The notes beneath the pieces are model-generated. The model saw nothing but the letters and a program-made list of their open reading frames with translations. It made no database searches and was not told where the DNA came from. Of a stretch of DNA of 64,000 nt, positions 13,011 to 23,880 are shown one piece after another (within the stretch, counting starts at the first letter, position 1; each line of letters starts with the position of its first letter). Location of the stretch: assembly GCA_021234155.1 (NCBI GenBank), contig JAJEKV010000048.1, forward strand, positions 2,344,841 through 2,408,840. The letters run 5' to 3'. A program made the position numbers and the translations under genes. This DNA is from Isoetes taiwanensis (taxonomy: Eukaryota; Streptophyta; Lycopodiopsida; Isoetales; Isoetaceae).

Positions 13011-16000
13011 GCAGGGGACCTCCCGAATGGCAATCGACCACCGCCAAATCGTCCCAATGGCCAAATTACCCTAGGGAGCAAGTTACAAGGTCGGTTTTGC
13101 AAAAGAAAGAAAACACTCACGCCTCCACGGCACTATCCCACCACATCTTAGGCCAATTGACTTCACAGTGTGATGGAAGTGAGCTACTTTGTTTCTTGGA
13201 GGTCGGGTGGTCTTCTTCAGCCCGCAGAACTTGGTCCCCTGGGCAATGTCGATGTTAAGGTCCATTGGGCAGAGCCAAATCATGGATTCCGGAGAGGGGA
13301 GGTCGCCGTCCGTCCCCCGGGGCCTTGGGGAGAGGAAATTCAGGGCAAGCTTCTTAGGGGGATTTTAGGGTCCGTGCTTCGGCGTCAACACCCCCACTCC
13401 ACGTCAAGTCACTCCGCGGCGCAAGGTCCCGCCCGAATCGACAAGAGGGGCCTCCAAAAACGTAAACCACATTGGGTTGCCGGGTTCTAGAAGGGTTTTG
13501 CGTTTTGGGGGCGAGACTTGGTCTTGCACTTGGACCTGGCCCGAAGAGCTGCAGCCAGAGATTACGGACAAGGGGCCCGGCGAGGCGGAGTTTGGGCATG
13601 TCCTCCTCCCGATGTGGCAAGTAGAAGTCAGGGCGCTTTGCGATGTAGCAAGACATTCATAAATTCGCAATTAATGCATTGTACGAAAATAAATTCTGAT
13701 TTTTTGCCAGCTGGATTCCTAATCCATCTCCAGCACACAGCCCAATTTTCGAAATTTTTGGAGAAGGTCTAGGTCAAAGGGTTAGCATTAGAGCGGTGGG
13801 GGGGCGCCCGTTGCGGGAACAGCAGCCGGCACCCTTCCCCAAGTCAAGCGAGGCCAGGGACCTTGCAGGGATCCCTCACAAGAGGGAGAGTCCGGACCCC
13901 AAGAGGCGGGATCCAAAAAAGTTCCCGAGGCAGCCCTTCCTGGCAGCGCTCCCATTTCGTGCGCTAATAACCACCCTCCCGGAGCCCGGTTCCCCTATCC
14001 GACCGTTGGATCCTCCGTTCAGGGGCCCCTCTTCGGGAAGGCCCAAAAGATTCCAGATCGGTCCGGGAGAACTTGTCAAACCGCGGGGCGTCCTGAGGTC
14101 GGCCTTGTAGAAACCGCAGTGTCTTTGTCGTTCGCACCGGGGAGGCTCCGGAATGGCAAATCGACCACCTTAAATCGTCCCGGAATGGCGAAATTACCCT
14201 AGGGAGCAAGTTACAAGGTCGGGTTTGCAAAGAAAAGAAACACTCCGCCCTCTCACGGCGGTATCCCGCATCCACATCTTAGGCCAATTGACTCTGAGTG
14301 TGATGGAAGTGAGCTACTTTGGCTTCTTGGAGGTCGGGTGGTCTTACGGCCCGCGGAACTTGGTCCCCGGGGCAATGTCGGCGTTCACGAGTCCATTGGC
14401 GAGCCAAATCGCGATTCCCGAGAGGGGAGGTCGCCCGTCGTCCCGGGGCCTTGGGGAGAGGAAGTCGGGGCAAGCGGCTTTGGGGGATTTTAGGGTCCGT
14501 GCTCACTGGCGTCAACACCCCCACTCCACGTCAAGTCCGCGGCATAGGTCAGGCCGAATCGACAAGGAGAGGCCTCCAAAGCGTAAACCACATGGGTTGC
14601 CGGGTTCTAGAAGGGTTTTGCGTTTTGGGGGCGAGACTTGATCTGTTGCACTTGGGACCTGGCCCAGAAGCTGCAGCCGAATCATCTGAGCAAGGGGCCC
14701 GCGGGCCGGAGTTTGGGCCTGTCCTCCTCCCGATGTGGCAAGTAGAAGTCGGGGGGCTTTGCGATGGCAAGACATTCATAAATTAAATTAATGCATTGTA
14801 CGAAAATAAATTCTGATTTTTTGCCAGCTGGATTCCTAATCCATCTCCGGCACACAGCCCAATTTTGAAATTTTGAGGAGAAGGTCTAGGTCAAAGGGTT
14901 AGCATTAGAGCGGTCGGGCAGCCCGTTGCGAGGCAACCAGAGCAGCACCCTTCCCAAGTCAAGCGAGGCCGGGGACCTTGCGGGGATCCCTCACAAGAGG
15001 GGAGAGTCCAGGACCCCAAGAGGGATCAAAAAAGTTCCCCGAGGCAGCCCCTCTCAGCGGCGGCTCCCCACGGGCTGCACGCTAATGACCACCCTCCCGG
15101 GCCCGGTTCCCCTATCCGGCCGTTGGATCCTCCGTTCGGGGCCCCTCTTGGGGAAGGCCCAAAGATTCAGTCGGTCAGGAGAACTTGTCAAACCAAGGGG
15201 GCGTCTGAGGTCGGCCTTGTAGAAACCCCATGATGTCTTGTCGTTCCCCGCAGGGAGGCTCGGGAATGGCAAATCGACCCACCAAATCGTCAGGAATGGC
15301 CGAAATTACCCTAGGGAGCAAGTTACAAGGTCGGTTTTTGCAAAGAAAGAAACACTCCGCCCTCCCACGACATTATCCATCCCACATCTTAGGCCAATTG
15401 ACTCACGAGTGTGATGGAAGTGAGCTACTTTGGCTTCTTGGAGGTGGGGTGGTCTTCTGGCCCGCGGAACTTGGTCCCGGGGCATTGTCGGCGTTCGAGT
15501 CCATTGGCGAGCCAAATCGCGATTCCGAGAGGGAGGTCGCCTGGTCCATCCCGAGGGGCCTTGGGGAGGAAATGGGGGCAAGCGGCTTTTCAGGGGGATT
15601 TTTAGGGTCCGTGCTCACGGCGCCAACACCCCCACTCCCGTCCAAGTCGCCGCAAGGTCCCGCCGAATCGACAAGGAGAGAGGCCTCCAAAACGTAAACC
15701 ACGTGGGTTGCGGGTTCTAGAAGGGTTTTGCGTTTTGGGGGTGAGACTTGGTCTTGCACTTGGGACTGGCCGAAGAAAGGCCGGCCGAGAATACGGAGCA
15801 AGAGGCCCGACGGGCCGGGAGTTTGGGCTGTCCTCCTCCCGATGTGGCAAGTAGAAGTCGGGGGCTTTTGATTAGCAAGACATTCATAAATTTGCAATTA
15901 ATGCATTGTCACGAAAATAAATTCTGATTTTTTGCCAGCCGGATTCCCTAATCCATCTCGGCACACAGCCCAATTTTCGAAATTTTCAGAGAAGGTCTAG

Positions 16001-17116
16001 GTCAAAGGGTTAGCATTAGAGCGGTCAGGGCAGCCCGTTGCGGGGCGGCAACCGGCCGCACCCTTCCCCAAGTCAAACGAGGCGGGGACCTTGCGGGGAT
16101 CCCTCACAAGAGGGAGAGTCCCGGACCCCAAGAGGCGGGGATCCAAAAGTTCCCGGCAGCCCTTCTGGCGGCTCCCCCTGGGCCGCTAATGACCACCCTC
16201 CGGGCCAGTTCCCCTATCCCACCGTTGGATCCTCCGATTCGGGAGCCCCTCTTGGGGAAGGCCCAAAAGATTCCAGATCGGTCCGGAGAACTTGTCAAAC
16301 CGCTGGGCGTCCCGGAAATTAAACCTTGTAGAAACCCGCATGTCTTGTCGTTCGCACGCAGGGAGGCTCTTTAATGGCAAATCGACCCCTGCCAAATCGT
16401 CCGAATGGCTGAAATTACCCTAGGGAGCAAGTTACAAGGTCGGTTTTGCAAAGAAAGAAACACTCCGCCCTCCCGCGGCGGTATCGCATCCACATCTTAG
16501 GCCAATTGACTCGAGTGTGATGGAAAATGAGCTACTTTGAAGGCTTCTTGGAGGTCGGGTGGTCTTCGCCCAGAACTTGGTCCCCGGGGCAATGTCGGCG
16601 TTAGAGTCCATTGGCCGAGCCAAATCGCGATTCCGAGGGGAGGTCGCCGTCCGGCCCCGGGGCCTTTGGGGAGGAAAAACGGAGCAAGCGGCTTAGGGGG
16701 GATTTTAGGGTCCGTGCTTTCTGGCGTCAACACCCCACTCCCGTCGTCAAGTCAGCGCCAGGTCCTCCCACCCGACAAGGAGAGGGCCTCCAAAACGTAA
16801 ACCACGTGGGTTGCGGGTTCTAGAAGGGTTTGCGTTTTGGGGGCCGACTTGGTTTGTTGCACTTGGGACCTGGCCCGGCTGCAGCCGAGAATATGGAGCA
16901 AGGGGAAATGACGGGCGGAGTTTGGGCCTGTCCTCCTCCCGATGTGGCAAGTAGAAGTCGGGGGCGCTTTTTGCAGTGGCAAGACATTCATAAATTCACT
17001 TAATTAATGCATTGTATGCCTAAAATAAATTCTGATTTTTTGCGGTGGATTCCTAATCCATCTCCAGCCTGACCCAATTTTGAAATTTTAGGAGAAGGTC
17101 TAGGTCAAAGGGTTAG

Positions 17117-17475
17117 CTAAGGTCAAAGGAATGGAGTTTGTGGGATCGTTGTACTTGGGGTTGACCTTGGCTCATTTGGGCGTTATACTTGGTCTAAGAT
17201 TGCATTGAGAATATAAGCATCATAACTATTAGAATGAAGATAAATGATTCTGAGAAAAGCATCATAACTACTAGAATGAAGATAAATGATTACAGAAAAG
17301 CAAAAGACTAGTGCGGGTTTGGGGGGGTTAGATTTGGTTGCTTGTGATGATGGTTGTGTTTTTGGATCAAGGCATATGGATATAGAGAATGCCCTTGTTC
17401 AATTTTGCTCCTTAAAGCTATTTGACATGGATGGCATAATTAACTTGTAATGAAGGCTCAATTCGGGCAAGCAAC
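17117..17475. repeat. AT-richer variant segment in satellite unit (copy 2)
   Basis: This is close to the segment at 7043-7427: aaggaatggagtttgtggga, two copies of catcataactattagaatgaag, ggcatatggata, then agctatttgacatggatggc. After it come a few satellite landmarks and a second partial copy of agctatttgacatggatggc (17642-17661), where the regular array breaks down. Confidence 0.6.
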
Positions 17476-17729
17476 TTCCGGGAGTTTAGGGTCCCAGCTC
17501 TGGCGTCAACACCCCCACTCCATGTCAAGAGACGGCGCAAGGTCCCGACCAAATCTGACAAGGAGAGGGCCTCCGAAACGTAAACCCTGTGACTTGCCAG
17601 ATTCTAGAAGGGTTTTTGTTTTGGTTTTTCTGCCTCCCTAAAGCTATTTGACATGGATGGCATAACTAACTTGTAATGAACTGGTTTTGTTTCTCAGAAA
17701 CAATTGTACCTTGTTGAAAGATTGCTTTC

Positions 17730-18310
17730 AAGTGGAAATTTTTAATGTGTCCGCAGACCGCCTTATTTGCCCCCGGTCAAAGACTGCGCCTTTTTTTTCT
17801 CGATGCACACTCTTTTAGTTATGCATTTTATTGCATTTATGGTTCATAAATTCGTAGTTAATGCATGGCATGGAATTAAATTATGGTTTTGGTCAAACGG
17901 CTTCCATGGTCATCACCGATATCTGGGAAAATTTCCGAAATTTTCGGATAAGGTCGGACCAAGCGTTGGGGTTAGAATGGTCCGGGCGGCCCGCGTTGTT
18001 GGGCAAAAGCATGGTGGCACCCTTCCCCAAGTCAAACAAGGCGAGGGACTTTGAATGGCCACCTCAAGTAGGGGAGAGTCCGTCCCGGAGACGGACCCCA
18101 AAAACGCTTCTCGAGGCGACGTCACCCGCGCCGCCCACAGACCAGAGGCACTAATGAACACCCTCCCCGGTTCCCCTATATATCCGACCCGTTGAATCCC
18201 TCCGTTCAGGATCCGGCTCGACAGGACCAAAAATCCAAGATCGGTCCGGAGAACTCACAAACCGCCAAGCGTCACAGGGCGACCGCCCCCCCGGCAACAT
18301 TCGACCCGGC
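17730..18310. repeat. Diverged terminal satellite unit
   Basis: This is the right edge of the array. It carries recognisable but diverged unit landmarks: ttcgtagttaatgcatggc, ccgaaattttcggataaggtc, ggcacccttccccaagtcaa, accctccccggttcccctat and gatcggtccggagaac. It diverges from the internal units mainly by substitution, as expected for an array edge. Similarity stops near 18,310. Confidence 0.6.
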
Positions 18311-18690
18311 TCATACAATTTTGGTAGTAATAGAATCCGGAATGTGATTGGTCGCATGCATGCCTCGGGACCGCTTCAAATAAGCCTAGGGACAAACTTT
18401 AATGAGCATCACATTAAAAAGATGCAAAAAAATAACGTCGCTATAACAAAATATCGTTGCGGGACGCCGCAGCGACGAAGGCCGCATTTTTATACATATT
18501 TATCACGGTTTGAAATACCAACGCATTCGATGCGGCGTGGCAATATTTTGAACCCGCTGGGCGGCCAATTTTTCTTCTTTTTTGCCCTACTTCTTTCTTG
18601 GGTTCTTGGATGATCAGCGGCTAGTACCCTTTTTGATCTACCTATAAGCAACTATTCTAAGGTTAAGTATATCATGTTTTTTTAGATTGA
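18311..18690. other. Intergenic, no gene seen
   Basis: This stretch is unique-looking and moderately AT-rich. I see no domain, RNA gene or clear repeat. A few GCGACG-like motifs occur near 18,440-18,480 (cgtcgct, cagcgacg), similar to those crowding the CACTA-like end at 27.6-27.8 kb, but I could not identify a matching terminal sequence. Confidence 0.4.
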
Positions 18691-18714
18691 ATAGGTTTTT
18701 TGGATTGAATGGTG

Positions 18715-19535
18715 CATGCCCAACCTTCCTCTTTTTTGGTTTCCTTTCCTTCCTCTTCTTCTTTGTTCTTGATTTTTTTTTTCTTCCCATTCTTCCATGC
18801 CTCATTCATTCTTCCCTCCTTCTTTCTTCCTCATGCTTCATTTCTTCCTCCTTCCTGTACTTCATTTCTTCATTCTTTCCTCATTTCTTTTCTTCCCATA
18901 TTTCTTCTTTTCCTCATTTCTTTCTCATTCTTTCTTCCTCATTCTTTCTCATTTCTTTCTTCCTCATGCTTTCTCATTCTTTATTCCTCACTCTTTCTCA
19001 TTCTTCCTCATTCTTTCTCATTTCTTGCTTTCTCATTTCTTTCTCATGCTTTCTCATTTCTTTCTCATTTCTTTCTCATGCTTTCTCATTTCCATTTCTT
19101 TTTCTCATGCTTTCTCATTCCTCATTCTTTCCCCTCCCTTCCCTCATTTCTTTCTTCTCTTCCCCTTCCTTATTCTTCATTTTTTTTCATTTCTTATTCT
19201 TCATTCTTTTTAATTTCATTTCTTCATTCTTCATTTGTTTCTTATTCTTCACATTTCTTCCTCACTTTCCATTCGATCCTTTTCTTTTCCCTTCCCCTTA
19301 TTTCTTCCTTCCATTCTATTCCCTTCCCTTCTCTTATTTCCTCTTATTTTTCTTCATTCTTTCTTTGTTTCTTCTCTTATTTCTTCTCTATTCTATCCTT
19401 ATTTCTTCCCTTCTATTCTCTTATTTCTTTCTCTTGTTTTATTTCTATCTCTTGTTTTCTATCCCCCTTTTTTTCCTTTCTTTCTTCTTGATCTTTTTTT
19501 CTTCTTTGTTCTTATTCTTCTAATGCTTTATTTTA
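18715..19535 (+). repeat. Pyrimidine-rich low-complexity tract
   Basis: About 800 bases are composed almost entirely of T and C with scattered CAT and ATT. Short units such as ttctttctcat and cattctttcc repeat irregularly. Purines are nearly absent from the plus strand apart from single A residues. The tract opens three overlapping Phe/Ser/Leu-rich reading frames of up to 278 codons. These are compositional artefacts, not genes. Confidence 0.9.
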
Positions 19536-19662
19536 CTTATTTTGCGACTTTCTATTACGATTTGGACCCGGGGATCTTGTACACGCGTCCCTTATTTTTG
19601 GTAAGTAGTTGATCGCACTTGCATTTTATTTTTATAGTTTTAAGTAGGTTAAAAAATTGATG

Positions 19663-20053
19663 GAGTGGCTTGTTCAAGGGCACGGGCCTGGCTCCACCTA
19701 GAGTGGGAGTACCATGTACCCGGGTTCGAAGTCCACTTCAACTACAATCATAATTGTTTCCTAGGTTAATGAGTGGCTTGTTCAAGGGCACGGTCGGCTC
19801 CACCTAGAGTGGAGAGGACCACGTACCCGGGTTCAAGTCCACTTCCAGTTCCACTTGTTATTTTTTAGGTTTAAAATAAAATTGTAGTGGCTTGTTCAAG
19901 GGTTACGGCGGCTCCACCTTTGCGTGGAGAGGACTAGGTGTCCGGGTCCAAGTCCACTTTTCTTCTCATTCTTAGGTAGATGTGGCTACGGCAAGGACAT
20001 GGTCGGCTCCACCGCGAGTGGGGAGGACCAGGTGTTCGGGCCTTAGTTCACGT
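19663..20053 (+). repeat. Four tandem ~105-bp repeats with B-box-like core
   Basis: Copies begin at about 19663, 19771, 19885 and 19981. Each has tggcttgttcaagggcacgg, then ggctccacctagagtgg with a short inverted repeat (ctccac/gtggag), then a core at 19723-19734 (ggttcgaagtcc), about 19830 (gggttcaagtcc), 19944 (gggtccaagtcc) and a degraded fourth. The first two cores match the Pol III B box GGTTCRANNCC, and the leading part resembles a tRNA D arm. The expected T-stem pairing is poor, so I call these tRNA-like or SINE-head repeats rather than tRNA genes. Similarity decays from copy 1 to copy 4. Confidence 0.55.
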
Positions 20054-20059
20054 TTCTTG

Positions 20060-20590
20060 TCAGTTTTAGCTAGCGGTAGCTAGGGCTAAGTTAAGTTAAC
20101 AGTAACTGGATGATTCCCTTCACACCCGTGCTAGTTAAAAAAAAATAGGTTAGGCTAACTTAATGTAGTACTAATTCGCACTAAAAGCTTTGGTAAAAAA
20201 AAAACTTAACTAATTAACTAAATTATTTCAACATGTCTAGTTAAGTTAGCCAAAGGCATAAAAATTATTATATGTACAATTAACTAAACTTAAAGTGACC
20301 TCTATAGTGCTAATTTCTAATTTAGTTAATTTTTTAGTTAATTTTGCTAACTAATCCCAACAAGGTGTGAAGATAAGTTTAGGTAGTGTTTTTGGTTAAA
20401 AAAGTTAACTAAATTTCGACTATCTGCTAACTAATTAACTAGTAATCTGAATGTAAATTGACCGTGGTCCGAATACCCTAATCTAACCTATTTAGTTTTT
20501 CTTGTTTCTTCTTCTTTTTTTTCTTGCTTTTGGGCTTGGTCGGATAAAGGTATTAGTCGCCATAGAGTGTTATAAGTAATGATTATATGG
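20060..20590. other. AT-rich spacer with ttaactaa motifs
   Basis: This is non-coding. Short palindromic and direct motifs built from gttaactaa and ttagttaa recur many times between 20,090 and 20,450. Nothing else can be supported. Confidence 0.4.
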
Positions 20591-20766
20591 TGCATACATG
20601 TTTGATATTGTCGTGATTATGTTGCATTTACTTTGTGCATGCTTGGCTTTTGTATTCATTATTTTGTTTTGTTTGTGGCATAAAAATGGCCTCGGTGGGA
20701 CGAGATGCTTAGTGAAATTAGCGCATCCTCATCAATCAAATATGCGCCTGCCAGGCCGAACGACAT

Positions 20767-22290
20767 ATGCAAACCGATGGTCGAATTAACCGCTTTGTAG
20801 CATCGGTTGAGAAAGAATGTCGGTCTCAATTATGTGGGAGGTGGCCCGGGCATGAGTCCGAGTTGGAAGATATGATGAGAAAGAACTTAAAGTCTTGGGT
20901 TTGCAATCCTGAGCCAGAATTGAGGATGCTACTTAAGTATAAAGTGCCACTTATGAGCCCCTATGCGAGGCATACGTGGGACGATGGGCTAATTCGCGGG
21001 CGAAGTGCAAAGGTCCGACCTTAAAAGATCACAAGATGGCCCGATGCGCCTCAATGATGAAAGCGGTGAAGGAGTTAGATAGTCTTATCCATGGTGGGAG
21101 CTCTATTGGTGCGGGGGCTAGATTATCATTACATGCTCATGATAAATGTGTTTTGATTTATTGACAAAGATTCCCGTGGATGCCGTTGGAGTTGTAAAGT
21201 GCATTGGTAGTAAACAAGACTGCCGATATACCAAATCCGGATCTTGGGAACCACCGTACTTTAATCAAGATGATTATTATATCGGCATTGTGTGGAGAGG
21301 CCAAGATAGAGCTGCATCATGGTTGTTGGTGACAAGTATATCCGTTTCAAGAGCCCAAGTCCAAAGATTGGCCACACCCCTTGGACTTGCCCCGAGGTCT
21401 TTTGTGGAGATGAGCCACGAGGGGACCAATGGTAGTCTTGCCATTCATGAATGGAGAAACCTTTGCGAGCATTACTTGACCATCTTCCAGCCAATTCTCT
21501 TCTTATAGGAGATGGTCAAATGCAATGCATAGTGCTCCAAGAAGGGCTGATATGAAGATAAGTGCGAGTGGAAAGCCAAAATGAGACTTCGTGTGTATAA
21601 GTGCGTCCCGAAATAGCTCTCGCTCTTGCTTGAAAGGAGTCTATGCCATCCACGCCTCGGAGTTGGACACACACAAAGCTCAATTGCAAAAGGGTCAAAC
21701 TCCATTTTGATGACTCCCTTACAAATGTGTGGGTGGCTATTGGTGATTGGGACATGGCCCTCCGCTTTTTGCAAGGAGCGAATGCCCAAATTGAAGAGCC
21801 GCTTATACACTACAAGATGGAATCGGTCGCGATATCCTTGGTGGGAGAAGAGAGTTTTTACATCATCATCGATGACCAAGCATCATGGGGGCATGAGATA
21901 TCGACATATATTCCCCGGCTACATTTACGAGATGCTCCTTGATTTTGTCCGGCAATGCGGCTTATGGGGTTGTGTGTTGAGATAAATCCAACCGAATCGA
22001 TACTCTAGCACATTGGACATCATCCAACATATGAAGGTCCAAATGATGATGGATAGAGAGCTGGTGCACATGGATCGCCCATCTATTGCTCATTGTCGTC
22101 GATGTGTTCAAAACAAACAGGCTTTCTTCGATATAGTTGTGAGAGAGAGACGACATATGAAGTGTGGTGATCCACTTGAGATGGCTAAGCTCTTTGTTAA
22201 ATGCTTGCAAGAAGTGATTAATATAATTTTGTCTTCCTATTTGAGGCTTGTTGCAACCAATAAATGTTTTTATTCAAAATTACTAATGAA
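20767..22290 (+). pseudogene. Decayed unrecognised ORF cluster, probably transposon
   Basis: A series of plus-strand open segments lies here: 20767-21024 (85 aa), 21146-21508 (120 aa) and 21643-21942 (99 aa), in different frames and broken by stops. The sequences look protein-like. One part has a Trp/Asp-rich core and another a short IIIDDQ stretch. I recognise no family. The position upstream of a CACTA-like end at 27.8 kb makes a DNA transposon plausible, but no transposase motif is visible. The shift between frames suggests a decayed multi-exon or frameshifted gene. Confidence 0.3.
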
Positions 22291-22392
22291 AAAGTAATTT
22301 ATTAATCAAAAAAATTATTATTAATGGTAAATAAATTATTAATCATAACTTGTAGATAAAGTGTCGCTCAGGGCGCCAAACCCTAGGTTTTT

Positions 22393-22590
22393 TGTGCTAC
22401 ATCATCAAACCCTAGATTGTAAATGCCATGTGGCACAATCTAGGGTTTGATGATGTGGCACACGCAAGCTAGGGTTTGATGACATGGCACTTACTATGAT
22501 GTGGCAATAGGAAGTCGCGACGTGACACAACCTAGGGTTTGATGATGTGCCACACGCAAGCGTAGGGTTTCATGATGTGGCACTAAAAAT
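22393..22590. repeat. Inverted and direct repeats of tagggtttgatgatgtggca
   Basis: A 28-bp inverted repeat (arms 22393-22420 and 22435-22462, one mismatch seen) is followed by further direct copies of tagggtttgatga(t/c)(g/a)tgg near 22,470, 22,530 and 22,560. The ccctag/tagggttt core resembles plant telomere-repeat (telo-box) sequence but is not tandem telomere DNA. Its function is unknown. Confidence 0.6.
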
Positions 22591-22813
22591 GCCAATGGGA
22601 TAATTTAGGGTTCTGTATGACATGATACATGGCCCGATAATATGGCAAACCTAGGGGCAACCTAGAGTTCGATATGCACCCCATACATATATACGAGATA
22701 CTTTTCTAATATAAATAAGAAGATAAGAATATAAATTTAGGTATTTATTCAAAGACACTTGTTCAAAGCTTTTCTCGCTAATTCTCGTTATGTTCAAATT
22801 AATATATATAGTC

Positions 22814-22984
22814 ATGGCGGAGGCTCAATTCTTAGCGGTTTTCCTCATTGTGGCCCTCTTCGGCCGATGCAATATTCATGGCGTTATATATGCTCCTCCG
22901 CCCCTCTCCAAGACCGCAGTAAGTCCGTCATTAGTGGCACATTTCAACCATGAAAATACTATTTTTCATCTCTATGGTTTGTAA
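22814..22984 (+). CDS. Small hypothetical protein with signal-peptide-like N terminus
   Basis: This is a 56-residue ORF. I chose the ATG at 22814 over the in-frame one at 22790 because it gives a better signal-peptide shape: a short polar start, then a hydrophobic run (FLAVFLIVALF) and a GRC boundary, followed by a Pro-rich mature part (APPPL). A TATA-like atacatatata lies about 130 bases upstream. No homologous family is recognised. It may be a first exon, since the next bases include gtaag at the end, or chance. Treat it as a weak candidate. Confidence 0.2.
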   Translation: MAEAQFLAVFLIVALFGRCNIHGVIYAPPPLSKTAVSPSLVAHFNHENTIFHLYGL

Positions 22985-23880
22985 GTATCATTCTATTATT
23001 GCAACCAATATCATTCATGGTTATCAAATGTTTCTCTCACAATTTCTTTTGATCTAGATGTGCTCTTTTTCTCGGCGATGAATAGAGGTAATGCAGCAAG
23101 AATGAGCAAGACGAAGGTAAGTATTTATTTAGTTTTTATTATACGCTTTTACCCTCTAATTAGGTATGTGAGTTTATGCATGGAGTTTTAATTTGTTGTG
23201 TAGAGGAAAGGGGCGAGTTTAGAGAAAATAGGAGGAGGACTCCACGAGGTAGGGGCAATGCGTGCGATGTTCCTCCAAGACGCCAACCTCCACCTATCAC
23301 TACACCCGGCGGTTTGGGTATTAAGATAGCTTTTTATAAAAAATAATAAATAAATGAATTGTTTTTGCATGATATTTGTGCTTCGCTGCTCCTCCGCCCC
23401 CTCCCCGCCTTCGCAAAACATGTCTCCCGAGAGAGACCAAATTGCGCAGCATATTTTGCCTCTTTGACACCAACGCCAGCTTAGGCAGCCTCCGCTCCCT
23501 ATTCCCCAACGACATAGTGTTGATTATCGGCCTCCCACGCTCTCGCGAGAATATTGAGAACGCTAGACGTAGTATGGACTCCCCGCTCTAGGCAAGACAC
23601 GGAATAGATTTTTCTAATGCAAGGAACTTGGAGGAAGATTTCAACAGTAAATATATATCCACTACGTTACCAAACATTTCTTTGGTTGCGATGTTAAAGA
23701 TGCTCATTCTCTCATTACTTCCCGTGTCAAGAAGTAGTGGAGCAACAGACTCACAACGCTCAAGATCGCGACGATCATCCACGGGGTTCGGGATCCAAAG
23801 AACATGGTCGCCGCTGACTTGGAGAGGGAAGGATCCCGGCGACGACGCCCATGTGTCAATCAAGAATAGAATAGAATAGA
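22985..23880. other. No supported gene
   Basis: Short ORFs exist (for example 23376-23591 with a PPPPPP run) but none has a recognisable domain, and frames disagree. The right end holds a (tagaa)n microsatellite (about 23864-23882), which abuts the LINE 3' end and may be its tail. Confidence 0.35.

Larger units (their letters stand above)
1..17720. repeat. GC-rich satellite array, ~1.1-kb unit
   Basis: A recurring anchor (ttaatgcatt, followed by gaaaataaattctgattttt-like sequence) occurs at 41, 1126, 2226, 4040, 5115, 6931, 7992, 9072, 10141, 11236, 12526, 13671, 14788, 15898, 17004 and, diverged, at 17858. Most intervals are 1061-1117 bp, two are about 1815 bp, and one is 1290 bp with an extra anchor at 12028. 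Each unit runs through the same landmarks: ggtctaggtcaaagggttag, cacccttccccaag, ggggatccctc, tgtcttgtcgttc, aaattaccctagggagc, ggccaattgact, gtgtgatggaag, ggggattttagggtcc, gcgtcaacaccccc, gggttctagaagggtttgcg and gatgtggcaagtagaag. No conserved reading frame runs through the units, so the many short ORFs are incidental. Units from 13.6 to 17 kb are most alike and those at the left are more diverged. It is probably a plant satellite. An rDNA spacer is not excluded, but no rRNA sequence is seen. Confidence 0.9.

Noticed and set aside
15403-15897. 164-codon minus-strand ORF in the satellite
   Set aside because: The frame is not kept between satellite units and no domain is seen; it is a chance opening in GC-rich repeat DNA.
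1-17720. Satellite as an rDNA intergenic spacer or a CRISPR-like array
   Set aside because: No rRNA sequence is present, the unit is over 1 kb with no short repeat-spacer pattern, and the context is eukaryotic.
18687-19523. 278-codon plus-strand ORF rich in Phe, Ser, Leu
   Set aside because: It is produced by the pyrimidine-rich tract. All three plus frames are open in the same interval and none has a domain.
20598-20789. 63-codon ORF with hydrophobic N terminus
   Set aside because: It overlaps the next open segment in another frame, has no family match, and sits in decayed transposon-like sequence.
22393-22590. Interstitial telomere repeat
   Set aside because: Copies of tagggttt are embedded in a longer unit and are not tandem TTTAGGG.
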